From JAJYVT01 sp036796435 (GTDB lineage Bacteria; Actinomycetota; Acidimicrobiia; Acidimicrobiales; RAAP-2), in the NCBI GenBank assembly GCA_036796435.1, contig DAIRCY010000008.1, forward strand, positions 1 through 48,212: a stretch of 48,212 nt of DNA. The letters are read 5' to 3'. The notes beneath the pieces are model-generated. The model ran no database searches, was not told the origin of the DNA, and worked only from the letters and a program-made list of their open reading frames with translations. Below, in pieces: positions 24,216 to 32,613 of the stretch. How positions within the stretch are numbered: the first letter of the stretch is position 1; the number at the start of each line of letters is the position of its first letter. The position numbers and the translations under genes are program-made.

Positions 24216-24719
24216 TCAGCCGCTGAAGTCTTCGGGCTTGATCGAGTCGAGGAACTGACGGAACTGTCCGACGAGCTCTTCGGAGCTCTCTTCGTTGTCG
24301 TCGTCGGAGCTCTCGATCGCAAGGAGGATGCCCTCTGCGTCCATCAAGTCGTCCGCGACGTAAAGGGGGCTGTTCGTGCGCACCGCGACCGCCACGGCGT
24401 CGGACGGACGGCTCGACACGACGGTCAGGTCACGACCTCGCCGCAGCTGCAGCTCTGCGAAGTACGTCGACGAACGCAGCTCGGTGATAACCACGCGTTC
24501 GACCGACACGTCCAGCGCCGACACGATGTCCCGGATGAGGTCGTGCGTCATCGGTCGCGGCATCGGGACGCCCTGCAGCGCGTACGCGATGGCTGCGGCC
24601 TCCGGCGTTCCGATGAAGATCGGCAACGTGCGCCCTTCCCCCTCGGTCTCCTGGAGCAACAACACCGGGGTGTTCGACTGGAGGTCGACCCGGACAGCCC
24701 TCAGGCGGACTTCGACCAT
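24216..24719 (-). CDS. Bifunctional nuclease family protein (DUF151), Rv1829-like
   Basis: 167 residues with the complete DUF151 domain (about 1-130): VLLLQETEGEGRTLPIFIGTPEAAAIAYALQG, RPMTHDLIRDIVSALDVSVERVVI, SRPSDAVAVAVRTNSPLYV. Plant members have nuclease activity; bacterial roles are unsettled. An acidic tail (ESSDDDNEESSEE) precedes the end. In many actinobacteria this gene follows ftsR and garA, as here. TACATT six bases before the ATG suggests its own leaderless promoter inside the cluster. Confidence 0.93.
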   Translation of the reverse strand: MVEVRLRAVRVDLQSNTPVLLLQETEGEGRTLPIFIGTPEAAAIAYALQGVPMPRPMTHDLIRDIVSALDVSVERVVITELRSSTYFAELQLRRGRDLTVVSSRPSDAVAVAVRTNSPLYVADDLMDAEGILLAIESSDDDNEESSEELVGQFRQFLDSIKPEDFSG

Positions 24720-24725
24720 AGGAGC

Positions 24726-24731
24726 AATGTA
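24726..24731 (-). promoter_or_regulatory. Probable -10 element of the DUF151 gene
   Basis: TACATT on the minus strand, six bases before ATG 24719, with no ribosome site. Lies in the 45-base gap after ftsR. Confidence 0.4.
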
Positions 24732-24764
24732 GCGTGGCCCCGGAAGCGGCGTGCGGCGAGCTGA

Positions 24765-26024
24765 TCAGCCGCCGATGCCGCCGACGCCGCCGAGCTGCCG
24801 ACGGAGCTCACTGCGGACGAGGGACGCGCGCATGCTCTGGCCCAGCCGGGCGAGCTCTGCGGCGGTGTCGACGGCGCGCTGGCGCGCCTCGGGGTTCCGC
24901 TGGCGGAGGAGCGGCGCGATGACCTGTTCGACCACGCCGACCTCACGCTCCACCGCGTTGCGGAACATGCGCAGATGGCGCGGCTCGATCCCGAAACGGC
25001 CGAACTCGACCGCCAATTTGCCGACGGTGAGCGCCTCTTCGTCGTAGAAGGCGCCGCCTGCGATGTGCATCGGGGCCAGGAGCCCGAGTCCCTCGAGCGA
25101 GGCAACGGCCTCCGGAGCGAGCCCGGTCGCCGCGCACAGCTCCGCGAGGGTGAGGCTGACGCCGGACACCGACGGCGACAGGACGTCGGCCGCGGCGGGC
25201 GCCGCCGGGCCACTGGCTGGCGTCGCAGCACCAGCTCGGGCGGCAGGTTGGGCCGTCGCCGGGCGCGCGGGGCGGGCAGGGTCGGTCGCGGGCCGTCGTA
25301 CAACGGGGGATGCCGCACCGGACGCCGGGTCGTGCGCCTCGTCCGGCTCGTGCTGCGGGTGGGGCTCCTGGGCGACGTGGCGCCCGCTCGCTGCCCGCTG
25401 CTCGGTGTCTCGCTCGCGGACGTCGGCCGTAGACGCGTCGCGCGGGTCCTCCGGGCGATCTTCGGGGCGCTCTGCCTCGGCGTCGGCGCGAGCCTCCGTC
25501 CATGTCCGGACGTCGGCGACGCCGTTGGCGGCCTGTGCACCCGTGCCGACGACCGCGTGGACACCCTCGCGCAGCGCGGCGGCGGGTGCAGAAGAGGAGA
25601 TGGACGCCGACGCAGCGGCAGTTGCAGCGGCAGTCGCAGAGGTGCCGGCGAGGCCGCTCGGGCCGACGACGGCGCCCACACCCACTGCGCTCCACGTCGA
25701 ACCAGCGTCGTCTGCGGGGCCGTCTGCGGGGCCGTCGTCGGGGTCGTCGTCCGGCGGCACCCCCGAGCCGGCCGCGGCCAGCCTGTCCCGGATCACCTTC
25801 AGGGGCAGGAACTGGTCCCGCTGCTTGCGGAGCACCCAGCGGAGCCGGGCCACGTCGTCGTCGTAGAACTTGCGGTAGCCCGACGGGGACCGCTCCGGGT
25901 CGACGAGCCCCTGGCTCTCTAGGAACCTGATCTTCGAGATCGTGACGTCCGGGAACTCCTCGCGGAGCAGGCTCAAGACGTCCCCGATGGACAGGTACGC
26001 CCGACCGCTCATCGTCCGCGCCAT
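24765..26024 (-). CDS. ftsR: MerR-family regulator FtsR (Rv1828-like) with a long disordered linker
   Basis: 419 residues. The N-terminal HTH domain (about 8-85; YLSIGDVLSLLREEFPDVTISKIRFLESQGL, SGYRKFYDDDVARLRWVL) and the C-terminal domain (about 275-405; LTLAELCAATGLAPEAVASLEGLGLL, FYDEEALTVGKLAVEFGRFGIEPRHLRMFRNAVEREVGVVEQV) match mycobacterial Rv1828/corynebacterial FtsR, an activator of ftsZ. Known members are about 250 residues. The extra ~170 residues (about 95-270) are Ala/Pro/Asp/Arg-rich and lack fold-like periodicity. GGAGG precedes the ATG; start M5 is also possible. Neighbours garA and DUF151 are in the canonical order. Confidence 0.92.
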   Translation of the reverse strand: MARTMSGRAYLSIGDVLSLLREEFPDVTISKIRFLESQGLVDPERSPSGYRKFYDDDVARLRWVLRKQRDQFLPLKVIRDRLAAAGSGVPPDDDPDDGPADGPADDAGSTWSAVGVGAVVGPSGLAGTSATAAATAAASASISSSAPAAALREGVHAVVGTGAQAANGVADVRTWTEARADAEAERPEDRPEDPRDASTADVRERDTEQRAASGRHVAQEPHPQHEPDEAHDPASGAASPVVRRPATDPARPARPATAQPAARAGAATPASGPAAPAAADVLSPSVSGVSLTLAELCAATGLAPEAVASLEGLGLLAPMHIAGGAFYDEEALTVGKLAVEFGRFGIEPRHLRMFRNAVEREVGVVEQVIAPLLRQRNPEARQRAVDTAAELARLGQSMRASLVRSELRRQLGGVGGIGG

Positions 26025-26052
26025 AAGGGCGCCCTCCCCCCCGCGTTGCGAC

Positions 26053-26538
26053 TCACTCGTCGCCCGCCACCAGGTACACCAACTTGAACTTCCCGATCTG
26101 CACCTCGTCGCCGGTCTCGAGGATGTGCTCCTCGATCCGCTCGCGGTTCACGTACGTGCCGTTGAGCGAGCCGACGTCCTTCACGATCATCCTGCCGTCC
26201 GCGCCGCGGCTGAACTCCGCGTGGCGCCGCGACACGGTGATGTCGTCGAGGAAGATGTCGCTCTCGGGGTGCCGGCCCGCGCGCGTCACCTGCGACTTGA
26301 GCATGTAGCGGGAACCGACGGACGGCCCGCGCTTCACGACGAGCGTCGGCGTCCCGTGGGGAACCTCCACGTAGGTGACGGCGGGATCCTCGTCGGCGTT
26401 CTCGCCGTGATCGTCGACGGGCACGAACACGACCGTCGTCTCGGAGCGTTCCGACGGAAGCGCCGCACCGCACGAGGAGCAGAAATTGCCGCCATCCGGG
26501 TTGCGGTGACCACAGTTCCTACAGAACACCCCCACCAC
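26053..26538 (-). CDS. garA: GarA-like FHA protein with N-terminal zinc ribbon
   Basis: 161 residues from GTG 26538 (GGAG eight bases upstream). A zinc ribbon (CRNCGHRNPDGGNFCSSC, residues 6-23) is followed by SERSETTVVF (about 29-38), which keeps the ETT phosphoacceptor motif of GarA/OdhI. The FHA domain (about 65-155) has GRHPESDIFLDDITVSRRHAEF and DVGSLNGTYVNRERI. In mycobacteria, kinases PknB/PknG phosphorylate one of the two Thr; the unphosphorylated protein inhibits 2-oxoglutarate decarboxylase and glutamate dehydrogenase and activates glutamate synthase. Mycobacterial GarA lacks the zinc ribbon. Lies between ftsR and gcvH, the conserved order. Confidence 0.9.
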   Translation of the reverse strand: MVGVFCRNCGHRNPDGGNFCSSCGAALPSERSETTVVFVPVDDHGENADEDPAVTYVEVPHGTPTLVVKRGPSVGSRYMLKSQVTRAGRHPESDIFLDDITVSRRHAEFSRGADGRMIVKDVGSLNGTYVNRERIEEHILETGDEVQIGKFKLVYLVAGDE

Positions 26539-26641
26539 GGTAGTCGCTCCGGGGCCTGCCTTCCGAGGGCACCGCGCCGATCGTGGCGCCCACAGCCCGG
26601 CGAGCCCCGCGAGGCTCGGGCCGCCCGGCGCCGGGTCCCGC

Positions 26642-27022
26642 TCAGCCCTCGGTGAGCTGGCGATAGGCGGCGGCGTCCAACAACGCGTCCAAGACGTCCG
26701 TGCCGGAGACCTCGATCTCGCAGAGCCACCCGTCCCCGTAGGGATCGCGGTTGAGCGCCTCGGGCGCGCCGGCGAGCGCGTCGTTGACCGCGACGACGGT
26801 GCCGGCCACCGGCGCATACACCTCGGAGACGGACTTGGTCGACTCGACCTCGCCGAGGGCCTCGCCGGCCGCCACCGCCTTGCCCACCTGTGGGAGCTCG
26901 ACGAAGACGACGTCGCCGAGCGCGTCCTGCGCGTAGTCGGTGATGCCGACGCGCACACGCCCGTCGCCCGGGCGGGCCCACTCGTGGTCGGTCGAGTACC
27001 GCAGGTCTTCGGGGACGAGCAC
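26642..27022 (-). CDS. gcvH: Glycine cleavage system H protein
   Basis: 126 residues. The lipoyl lysine is in EVESTKSVSEVYAPVAG (about 60-76), and the fold is standard (VRVGITDYAQDALGDVVFVELPQVGKAV; WLCEIEVSG). It shuttles aminomethyl between P, T and L proteins. It is 11.8 kb from gcvT-gcvPA-gcvPB, linked instead to garA as in mycobacteria. GTG 27022 is ten bases after the preceding stop. TAGGGT (27030-27035), seven bases upstream and including that stop codon, may act as a leaderless -10. Confidence 0.96.
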   Translation of the reverse strand: MLVPEDLRYSTDHEWARPGDGRVRVGITDYAQDALGDVVFVELPQVGKAVAAGEALGEVESTKSVSEVYAPVAGTVVAVNDALAGAPEALNRDPYGDGWLCEIEVSGTDVLDALLDAAAYRQLTEG

Positions 27023-27032
27023 GGCGGAAACC

Positions 27033-29528
27033 CTATCCGCCGGACCTGAGCAACTGCCGCAGCCGGACCGCGTACTGCTGTGCCCGCGCCCTCGCCCGGG
27101 CCTCGCTCGGCCCCTCCGCCCAGACGTGGGTCACCGGGTCGTCGGGGTCCGGCAGGACCAAGGCCCAGCCGTCCTCGGCGGGGACCTTCACCCCGTCGAT
27201 CAGCACGAGGTCCTGCCCGTCGAGCTGCTCCACGAGGGTGCGCATGACCATCCCCTTCTGCTCCCAGGGCGTCATGACCGCCTCCTGGGCGATGTGCACG
27301 GCCGGGAGGTCGTCCACGATCTTCGAGAGGGGCTGGCTGGTGAGCGAGAGCATCGACACGAGCTCGACGAGGGTGGCCGCGGCGTCGTACGCAGGGAGTA
27401 TCTCCGGCCAGACGAACCCGCCGGACTGGCTCGCCGCGAAGCCGACCTCCCCGGAGGCGGCCACCTCCATGACGTTGGCCGGGGACATCTTGGTGAAGAC
27501 GATCGGGACGCCCGCCTCGGCGCACATGGCCTCGGCCCACCTGCTGACGCCGACCGGCAGGGCCACGGTCACGTCCGGGCGGGTCTCGACGACGAGCCGC
27601 AGGAGGGCGAGGAGAGCCTGGTCGTCGGTGAGCACGGTGCCGGCGTCGTCGACGATCACGATCCGCTCGCAGTCGGCGTCGACCACGGCGCCGAGTTGCG
27701 CGCCCGAGGCCCGGACGAGGTCGGCCACGCGCCGTGCGTGCACCTCGGGATCGACCGACATCATTCCGGGCGTGTGCGCGTACGGGTTCACCACGAGCAC
27801 GTCCGCGTCGAGCTTGGCGAGGACGTTGGGCATCACGAAGCTCGCAGCGCCGAAGGAGAGATCGAGGACGATCTTCATGTTGGCGGCACGTGCCGCGGAC
27901 AAGTCGACGGCGGCGACCATGTCGTTCGTGTACTGCTCGACGGCGCGAGGCGGGAAGTCGATGTCGCCGATCTGGCCGGCGAGGACCCGGCGGAAGTCCT
28001 CCCGGTGGTACAGCCGCTCCACCTTGCGCTGGCCGGTCTCGCCGAGGTCCAGCCCTTCTTCGTCGAAGAACCGGATGATGACGGACTGGGGGTCGTCGCG
28101 GGCGAGGCGCACCGTGATGCCGCCCTGGTTCCCCGAGCTGCGGATGTGGTGGCGCGTCACGGGGACGGTTGCGACCTCGAGGTCCTCCACGTTGACCCCC
28201 GCGGCGTTGCACCCGATCATCGCAGCCCGCTTGAGGACGCGCGCTGCACGGCTCGTGTCGCGTGACGCGGTGATCGTCATGCCGCGGTCGAGCGTCGACG
28301 CCCAGGCCATCGACAGGCGCACGACGAGCTCGGGGCTGATGTCGACGTTGGCGATGCCACGCACGCCGTCGCGTCCGAAGAGGGAACGCGCGCCGCGGGA
28401 CTCCCACACGATCGAGGAGTTGACGACGGCGCCGGTCTCGACGGTCTTGAAGGGATAGACCTTCACGTCCCCGCGCACATGCGCGTGCGCGCCGATGAGG
28501 CAACCCTCACCGAGGACCGACCCCGGGTCGCACGTCGCGCCGCGGCGCAGGTCGCACGACCGGCCGATCACCGCCCCCGCGACCCGCGCTCCCGGGCCGA
28601 AGTAGGCGTTGTCGTGGACCACCGAGCGCCGGACCTCCGCCCCGTCGGCCACGCGGACGTTGGACCCCAGGGTGGAGTACTCGCCGAGGATGACGCCGGC
28701 CCCGATCGTGCAGTTGTCGGCGATCACGGCGGGCCCCTCGACCGTCGCGGCGGGGTCGATCGTGCAGCCCTTTCCCACCCAGACCCCGGGGCGGATCTCG
28801 AACCCGCCGATGTCGACCTGGACCTTGCCGTCCAAGATGTCCTGGTGGGCGCGCAGGTACGCCTCGGTCGTCCCGACGTCCTCCCAGTAGCCCTCGGCGA
28901 CGTAGCCGAAGAGCGGCCTGCCCCGGCCGAGCACGTCGGGAAAGACTTCGCTCGAGAAGTCGGCGGCCCGGTCGGCGGGGATGTAGTCGAAGATCTCTGG
29001 CTCGAGGACGTAGATGCCCGTGTTGATCGTGTCGCTGAAGACCTGGCCCCAGGTCGGCTTCTCCAAGAACCGGTCGATCGAGCCGTCCTCGCGGGTGATC
29101 ACGATCCCGAACTCGAGCGGGTTCTCGACCGCCGAGAGCGCCAGGGTCGCGAGCGCCCCCTTTTGCTCGTGGAACTCGACGAGGGCGGTCAGGTCGATGT
29201 CGGTGAGCACGTCGCCGGAGATCACGAGGAACCGCTCGGTGAGCTCGTCGCGCGCGTTCAGCACCGAGCCCGCCGTGCCGAGGGGCGTCTCCTCGGTGGC
29301 GTACACCATTCGCACGCCCAGCTCGGAGCCGTCACCGAAGTAGGTCCGGATTGCGTTCGGCATGAACGCCACCGTGACGACGACGTCCTCGATGCCGTGG
29401 CTGCGGAGCAGCGTGACGATGTGCTCCATCATCGGACGGTTCGCCATCGGCAGCATCGGCTTCGGCTGGTTCGACGTGAGAGGGCGGAGCCGGGTTCCTT
29501 CTCCGCCCGCCATGATCACCGCTTTCAT
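27033..29528 (-). CDS. Mannose-1-phosphate guanylyltransferase-like / phosphomannomutase-like fusion
   Basis: 831 residues. Nucleotidyltransferase domain (1-230; MKAVIMAGGEGTRLRPLTSN, EKPTWGQVFSDTINTGIYV, YWEDVGTTEAYL), left-handed beta-helix repeats (250-365; PAVIADNCTIGAGVILGEYS), then an alpha-phosphohexomutase region (about 375-831). Fusions of this type are annotated as NDP-mannose synthesis enzymes. In the mutase part the active-site serine loop is TITASRDTSRAARVLKRA, which is plausible, but the metal loop reads VVDADCERIVIV instead of DGDxDR, so mutase activity may be reduced or lost. Its ATG overlaps the stop of the phosphatidyltransferase gene by ATGA. Confidence 0.88.
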   Translation of the reverse strand: MKAVIMAGGEGTRLRPLTSNQPKPMLPMANRPMMEHIVTLLRSHGIEDVVVTVAFMPNAIRTYFGDGSELGVRMVYATEETPLGTAGSVLNARDELTERFLVISGDVLTDIDLTALVEFHEQKGALATLALSAVENPLEFGIVITREDGSIDRFLEKPTWGQVFSDTINTGIYVLEPEIFDYIPADRAADFSSEVFPDVLGRGRPLFGYVAEGYWEDVGTTEAYLRAHQDILDGKVQVDIGGFEIRPGVWVGKGCTIDPAATVEGPAVIADNCTIGAGVILGEYSTLGSNVRVADGAEVRRSVVHDNAYFGPGARVAGAVIGRSCDLRRGATCDPGSVLGEGCLIGAHAHVRGDVKVYPFKTVETGAVVNSSIVWESRGARSLFGRDGVRGIANVDISPELVVRLSMAWASTLDRGMTITASRDTSRAARVLKRAAMIGCNAAGVNVEDLEVATVPVTRHHIRSSGNQGGITVRLARDDPQSVIIRFFDEEGLDLGETGQRKVERLYHREDFRRVLAGQIGDIDFPPRAVEQYTNDMVAAVDLSAARAANMKIVLDLSFGAASFVMPNVLAKLDADVLVVNPYAHTPGMMSVDPEVHARRVADLVRASGAQLGAVVDADCERIVIVDDAGTVLTDDQALLALLRLVVETRPDVTVALPVGVSRWAEAMCAEAGVPIVFTKMSPANVMEVAASGEVGFAASQSGGFVWPEILPAYDAAATLVELVSMLSLTSQPLSKIVDDLPAVHIAQEAVMTPWEQKGMVMRTLVEQLDGQDLVLIDGVKVPAEDGWALVLPDPDDPVTHVWAEGPSEARARARAQQYAVRLRQLLRSGG

Positions 29529-29609
29529 GCGCCGACCTCCCGGGTCTCTCGGAGCGATCCTTGCGTGCGCGCTGCTCGGCCCTCGGCGAGCGCCCGCCTG
29601 GCCGGCACG
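29525..29609 (-). pseudogene. CDP-alcohol phosphatidyltransferase, 3' fragment beyond the scaffold gap
   Basis: Minus-strand frame from the gap to TGA 29525-29527, reading VPARRALAEGRAARTQGSLR and a short tail. The first seven residues repeat the VPARRAL found before the gap at 29656-29676, because a 22-bp segment is duplicated on both sides. If the copies are one and the same, the whole protein has 217 residues and this is its C-terminus, overlapping the next start by ATGA. Confidence 0.6.
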
Positions 29610-29619
29610 NNNNNNNNNN
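29610..29619. other. Scaffold gap (10 Ns) inside the phosphatidyltransferase gene
   Basis: A run of ten unknown bases. The 22 bases just before it (29588-29609) recur exactly at 29656-29677, with 36 extra bases in between after the gap. This is the same pattern as at the first gap. Confidence 0.95.
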
Positions 29620-30246
29620 CAGGCGTTCGGGGACCAGCCCCACCCCGCCCAGCCAGAGCGCCCGCCTGGCCGGCACGAGATACGCGACCCCTGCCGCCCA
29701 CGCCAGGACGAGCCCCGCGCCGCCGGCCACCCAGGCGATCACGTGGAAAGGCTCTTGCCACCCTGCCGTGCCGTGGCTGAGGAGGAAGCCGGGGTAGGCG
29801 ACCATCAGGCCGAAGGTGCCGGCCTTCCCGATCCACAGCACGTCGATCCGGCGGGCGCCGAGCGCGGCGAGGACGAGGACCGTCGCCGAGACGAGCACCT
29901 CGCGTCCCACGGTGAGCAGTCCGAACCAGAGCGGGACCGCGCCGTGCACGATGATCGCGATCACTGACGTGCCGACCAGCACCCGGTCGACGGCGGGGTC
30001 GAGGATCTTGCCGATCCGGGAGACCTGGTGGAGGCGGCGGGCCAGCTGCCCGTCCACCCAGTCGGTGGCGCCCAGAACGCCGAGGAGGATCGCCGCGGCC
30101 GCCTGGCGACCCGCGCCGAAGAGGAGCCAGAGGAACACCCCGATCCCGGCGAGCCGCAGCGTCGTGACGACGTTCGCCGCAGTCAGGACCCTGTCCTCGT
30201 CGCCGACGGCTCCTGCGGCTGCGGGCGCAGGTTCCGGGGCCGCCAT
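29620..30246 (-). CDS. CDP-alcohol phosphatidyltransferase family protein (PgsA-like), 5' and main part
   Basis: 209 codons from ATG 30246 to the gap. The CDP-alcohol phosphotransferase signature D-x2-D-G-x2-A-R-x8-G-x3-D-x3-D is present as DWVDGQLARRLHQVSRIGKI followed by LDPAVDRVL (about 68-95). Several helices follow (VPLWFGLLTVGREVLVSATVLVLAALG; FHVIAWVAGGAGLVLAW). It transfers a phosphatidyl or similar group from CDP-diacylglycerol to an alcohol such as glycerol phosphate or inositol phosphate in the membrane; the acceptor cannot be fixed. It is the first gene of a possible operon with the ManC-like fusion and gcvH. Its last dozen residues before the gap (after VPARRAL) are uncertain. 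Confidence 0.85.
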
Positions 30247-30287
30247 GAACTGGATTCTACGGGTGGCCCGTGTGCCAGTCTGTGCCC

Positions 30288-31487
30288 GTGCCACGGTTCG
30301 AGCCGTTCAGAGGGTCGCGCTACGACGCCGGCGCCGTCCGCCTGGACGAGGTGATCGCGCCCCCCTACGACGTCGTCGGCTCGTCCGAGCGGGATCTCCT
30401 CGCACACCGGAGCCCGTTCAACGCCATCCACCTCGAGCTGCCCGAGGCGGACCTCGTCTCGGGGCGCGACCGGTACGTCGCCGCGGCCGACCTGCTCGAC
30501 TCCTGGCTCGAACGTCGCGTCCTCGTCGAGGACGGGGCCCCCGCCCTCTACCCCTACCGGATGACCTCCCCCGACGGCGCCGTCACCACCGGCGTCGTCG
30601 GCGCGCTCGAGATCGGCGAGGACGTCCTCCCGCACGAAGAGACGATGCCCAAGCCCAAGAGCGACCGGCTCGACCTGCTCCGTGCGACGGGGACGAACCT
30701 CTCCCCCATCTGGGGCCTCTCGCTCACGGCCGGGCTCACCGAGACCTTCGCCCCCGAGGGCCCTCCCGCACACGACGCGTACGACGACGACGGAGTGCGC
30801 CACCAGCTGTGGGTGCTGGACGATCCCGCCGCGATCCGCGCCGTGCGCGACGGGGTCGGCGCGTCGCCGGTCGTCATCGCCGACGGCCACCACCGCTACG
30901 AGACGGCCCGCACGTACCGCGACGAGGTCCGCCGCGCCAACGGGGACAGGGCGGGCGACCACGACCTCGTCATGACGTTCCTGGTCGAGCTCGCCGATTC
31001 GCAGCTGCACGTGCGTGCGATCCACCGGATCGTCGAAGGGCTCGCCCCCGAGGTCGAGCCCGCCGGACTGCTCGGTCGTTTCTTCGACGTGGTGCAAGCC
31101 GGACCGGCGACGGACTCCGTCGTGGGCGCGCTCGAGGGCTCCGGCTCCCTCGGGGCGGTGACCCCGGCCGGCGCATGGCTGCTCACGGTGCGCGCCGGCG
31201 CGTTCGACGAGGCCGGCACCGACCTCGAAGCGGGCCTGGTCGACCTCGCGTTGCGCGAGGTCCCGGACGCCGCGGTGACCTACACCGCCCGCTGGCAGGA
31301 AGCACTCGAAGTCGTCAACACGCAGCGGGCGGGGATGGCGATCGTGCTGCGGCCCGTCACCGTCGCACAGATCTCCGCCTGGGCGGCCGGCCGCCGCCGG
31401 ATGCCCCCGAAGACGACGTACTTCTTCCCGAAGCCGCGGACCGGCATGGTCTTCCGGGTCCTTTCCGGAGATACGGGCTCGGCCTAG
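30288..31487 (+). CDS. DUF1015 family protein
   Basis: 399 residues from GTG 30288 (family members begin MPRFEPFRG, as here; GTG 30282 and 30270 are possible). DUF1015 landmarks: VIAPPYDVVGSSERDLLAHRSPFNAIHLELP, YPYRMTSPDG, PHEETMPKPKSDRLDLLRAT, VIADGHHRYETARTYRDE and the C-terminal KTTYFFPKPRTGMVFR. The family is widespread; its biochemical role is not firmly established, although some members are annotated as SerC-like or transferase-like. Divergent from the phosphatidyltransferase gene with a 41-base gap; no clear ribosome site. Confidence 0.9.
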   Translation: MPRFEPFRGSRYDAGAVRLDEVIAPPYDVVGSSERDLLAHRSPFNAIHLELPEADLVSGRDRYVAAADLLDSWLERRVLVEDGAPALYPYRMTSPDGAVTTGVVGALEIGEDVLPHEETMPKPKSDRLDLLRATGTNLSPIWGLSLTAGLTETFAPEGPPAHDAYDDDGVRHQLWVLDDPAAIRAVRDGVGASPVVIADGHHRYETARTYRDEVRRANGDRAGDHDLVMTFLVELADSQLHVRAIHRIVEGLAPEVEPAGLLGRFFDVVQAGPATDSVVGALEGSGSLGAVTPAGAWLLTVRAGAFDEAGTDLEAGLVDLALREVPDAAVTYTARWQEALEVVNTQRAGMAIVLRPVTVAQISAWAAGRRRMPPKTTYFFPKPRTGMVFRVLSGDTGSA

Positions 31488-31510
31488 CCATCGGCCTCGG
31501 CCCAGCCCGC

Positions 31511-32455
31511 CTAGCCGATGCGTTCTGACACCGGCTCGAGCGCACCGACGGCCGCGGTCGCGGACCGGCGGGCGTTGCGCCGGCCGTAGAGGATCCAGGT
31601 CGCCGACCCCGCCGCTGCGATCACCGCTGCGATGCCGAGACCCGTCGTGCCGAGGCCGACGTACTTCAAGCCGGAGAGCAGGATCACGCCCGTGATCACC
31701 GGCCGGATGATGCGGTCCGGGGCGCGCGACGAGAGGAGCGAGCCCACGAGCACCGCAGGAACGCTTCCGATCACGATCGACGCGGTCACGCCGAGCACCA
31801 CGTGGCCGAAGACGAGCTGGCCGAGCGCGGCTGCCGCCGTGAGCGGGACCGCCTGGACGAGGTCGGTCCCGACGAGCTGCGACGACCCCAGCGCCGGGTA
31901 GACGAAGAGCAACAGCACGATCATGAGCGAGCCGGAGCCGACCGAGGTGAGGCCGACGAGGACGCCGCCGATGGCCCCGACGGCGATGGTCGGGAGGGGT
32001 CGCAGCACGATCCGACCACCCCCGCGATCCGTGAGGTCGACGAGCGAGGCGAGCTCCGAGCTGGCGGAGGGTCGGCGGAACCACGCCCGGACGAGCATGG
32101 CAGCGGCCCCGAGGAGCAGCGCCGAGCCCAGGACCATCTCGACGTCCGTCTGGGCCGCCTTGCCGTTCCCCACGAGGTGGAGCAGGTAGGCGCCGAAGAG
32201 GGCGGCGGGCACCGAGCCGAGCGCGAGCCACCCCACCATCGGCAGGTCGACGGTCCCCCGCTTCAGGTGGACGGCTGCCCCGACCGGTCGCATGAAGACG
32301 GCGCCGACGAGGTCGCTCGAAATGGCCGCCGTGGGCGTCATCCCGAACAGGAGGATCAGCATCGGCGTCATGAGCGCCCCGCCCCCCGCACCCGTCATCC
32401 CCACGAGAAGGCCGACCAGGGCGCTACCGAGGACGATGAAGCCGTCGACGTGCAC
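31511..32455 (-). CDS. TauE/SafE-family sulfite/organosulfonate exporter-like permease
   Basis: 314 residues with eight or so helices in two halves. The family-typical glycine-rich stretches are GLLVGMTGAGGGALMTPMLILLFG (about 15-38) and GGVLVGLTSVGSGSLMIVLLLFVYPAL (about 165-191), followed by SSQLVGTDLVQAVPLTAAAALGQL. Members export sulfite, taurine-derived or other small anions. Nothing in the neighbourhood fixes the substrate. GTG 32455 has TAGGAT six bases upstream (32462-32467) and no ribosome site, so the mRNA is probably leaderless. Confidence 0.9.
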   Translation of the reverse strand: MHVDGFIVLGSALVGLLVGMTGAGGGALMTPMLILLFGMTPTAAISSDLVGAVFMRPVGAAVHLKRGTVDLPMVGWLALGSVPAALFGAYLLHLVGNGKAAQTDVEMVLGSALLLGAAAMLVRAWFRRPSASSELASLVDLTDRGGGRIVLRPLPTIAVGAIGGVLVGLTSVGSGSLMIVLLLFVYPALGSSQLVGTDLVQAVPLTAAAALGQLVFGHVVLGVTASIVIGSVPAVLVGSLLSSRAPDRIIRPVITGVILLSGLKYVGLGTTGLGIAAVIAAAGSATWILYGRRNARRSATAAVGALEPVSERIG

Positions 32456-32613
32456 GCACTAATCCTATCAACTTCATGCGCTTAGTGGACTCGCCTCGTG
32501 TGCGTCGTGGCCCCGACCTCGTGCGCCTCCCGGTGCCGGGCCCCGCCCCCGACGCCTGAGCGCAGGGGGCGCTAGAACCGGGGCGCAGCCCGAGACGCCG
32601 GGGGAATGATGCG

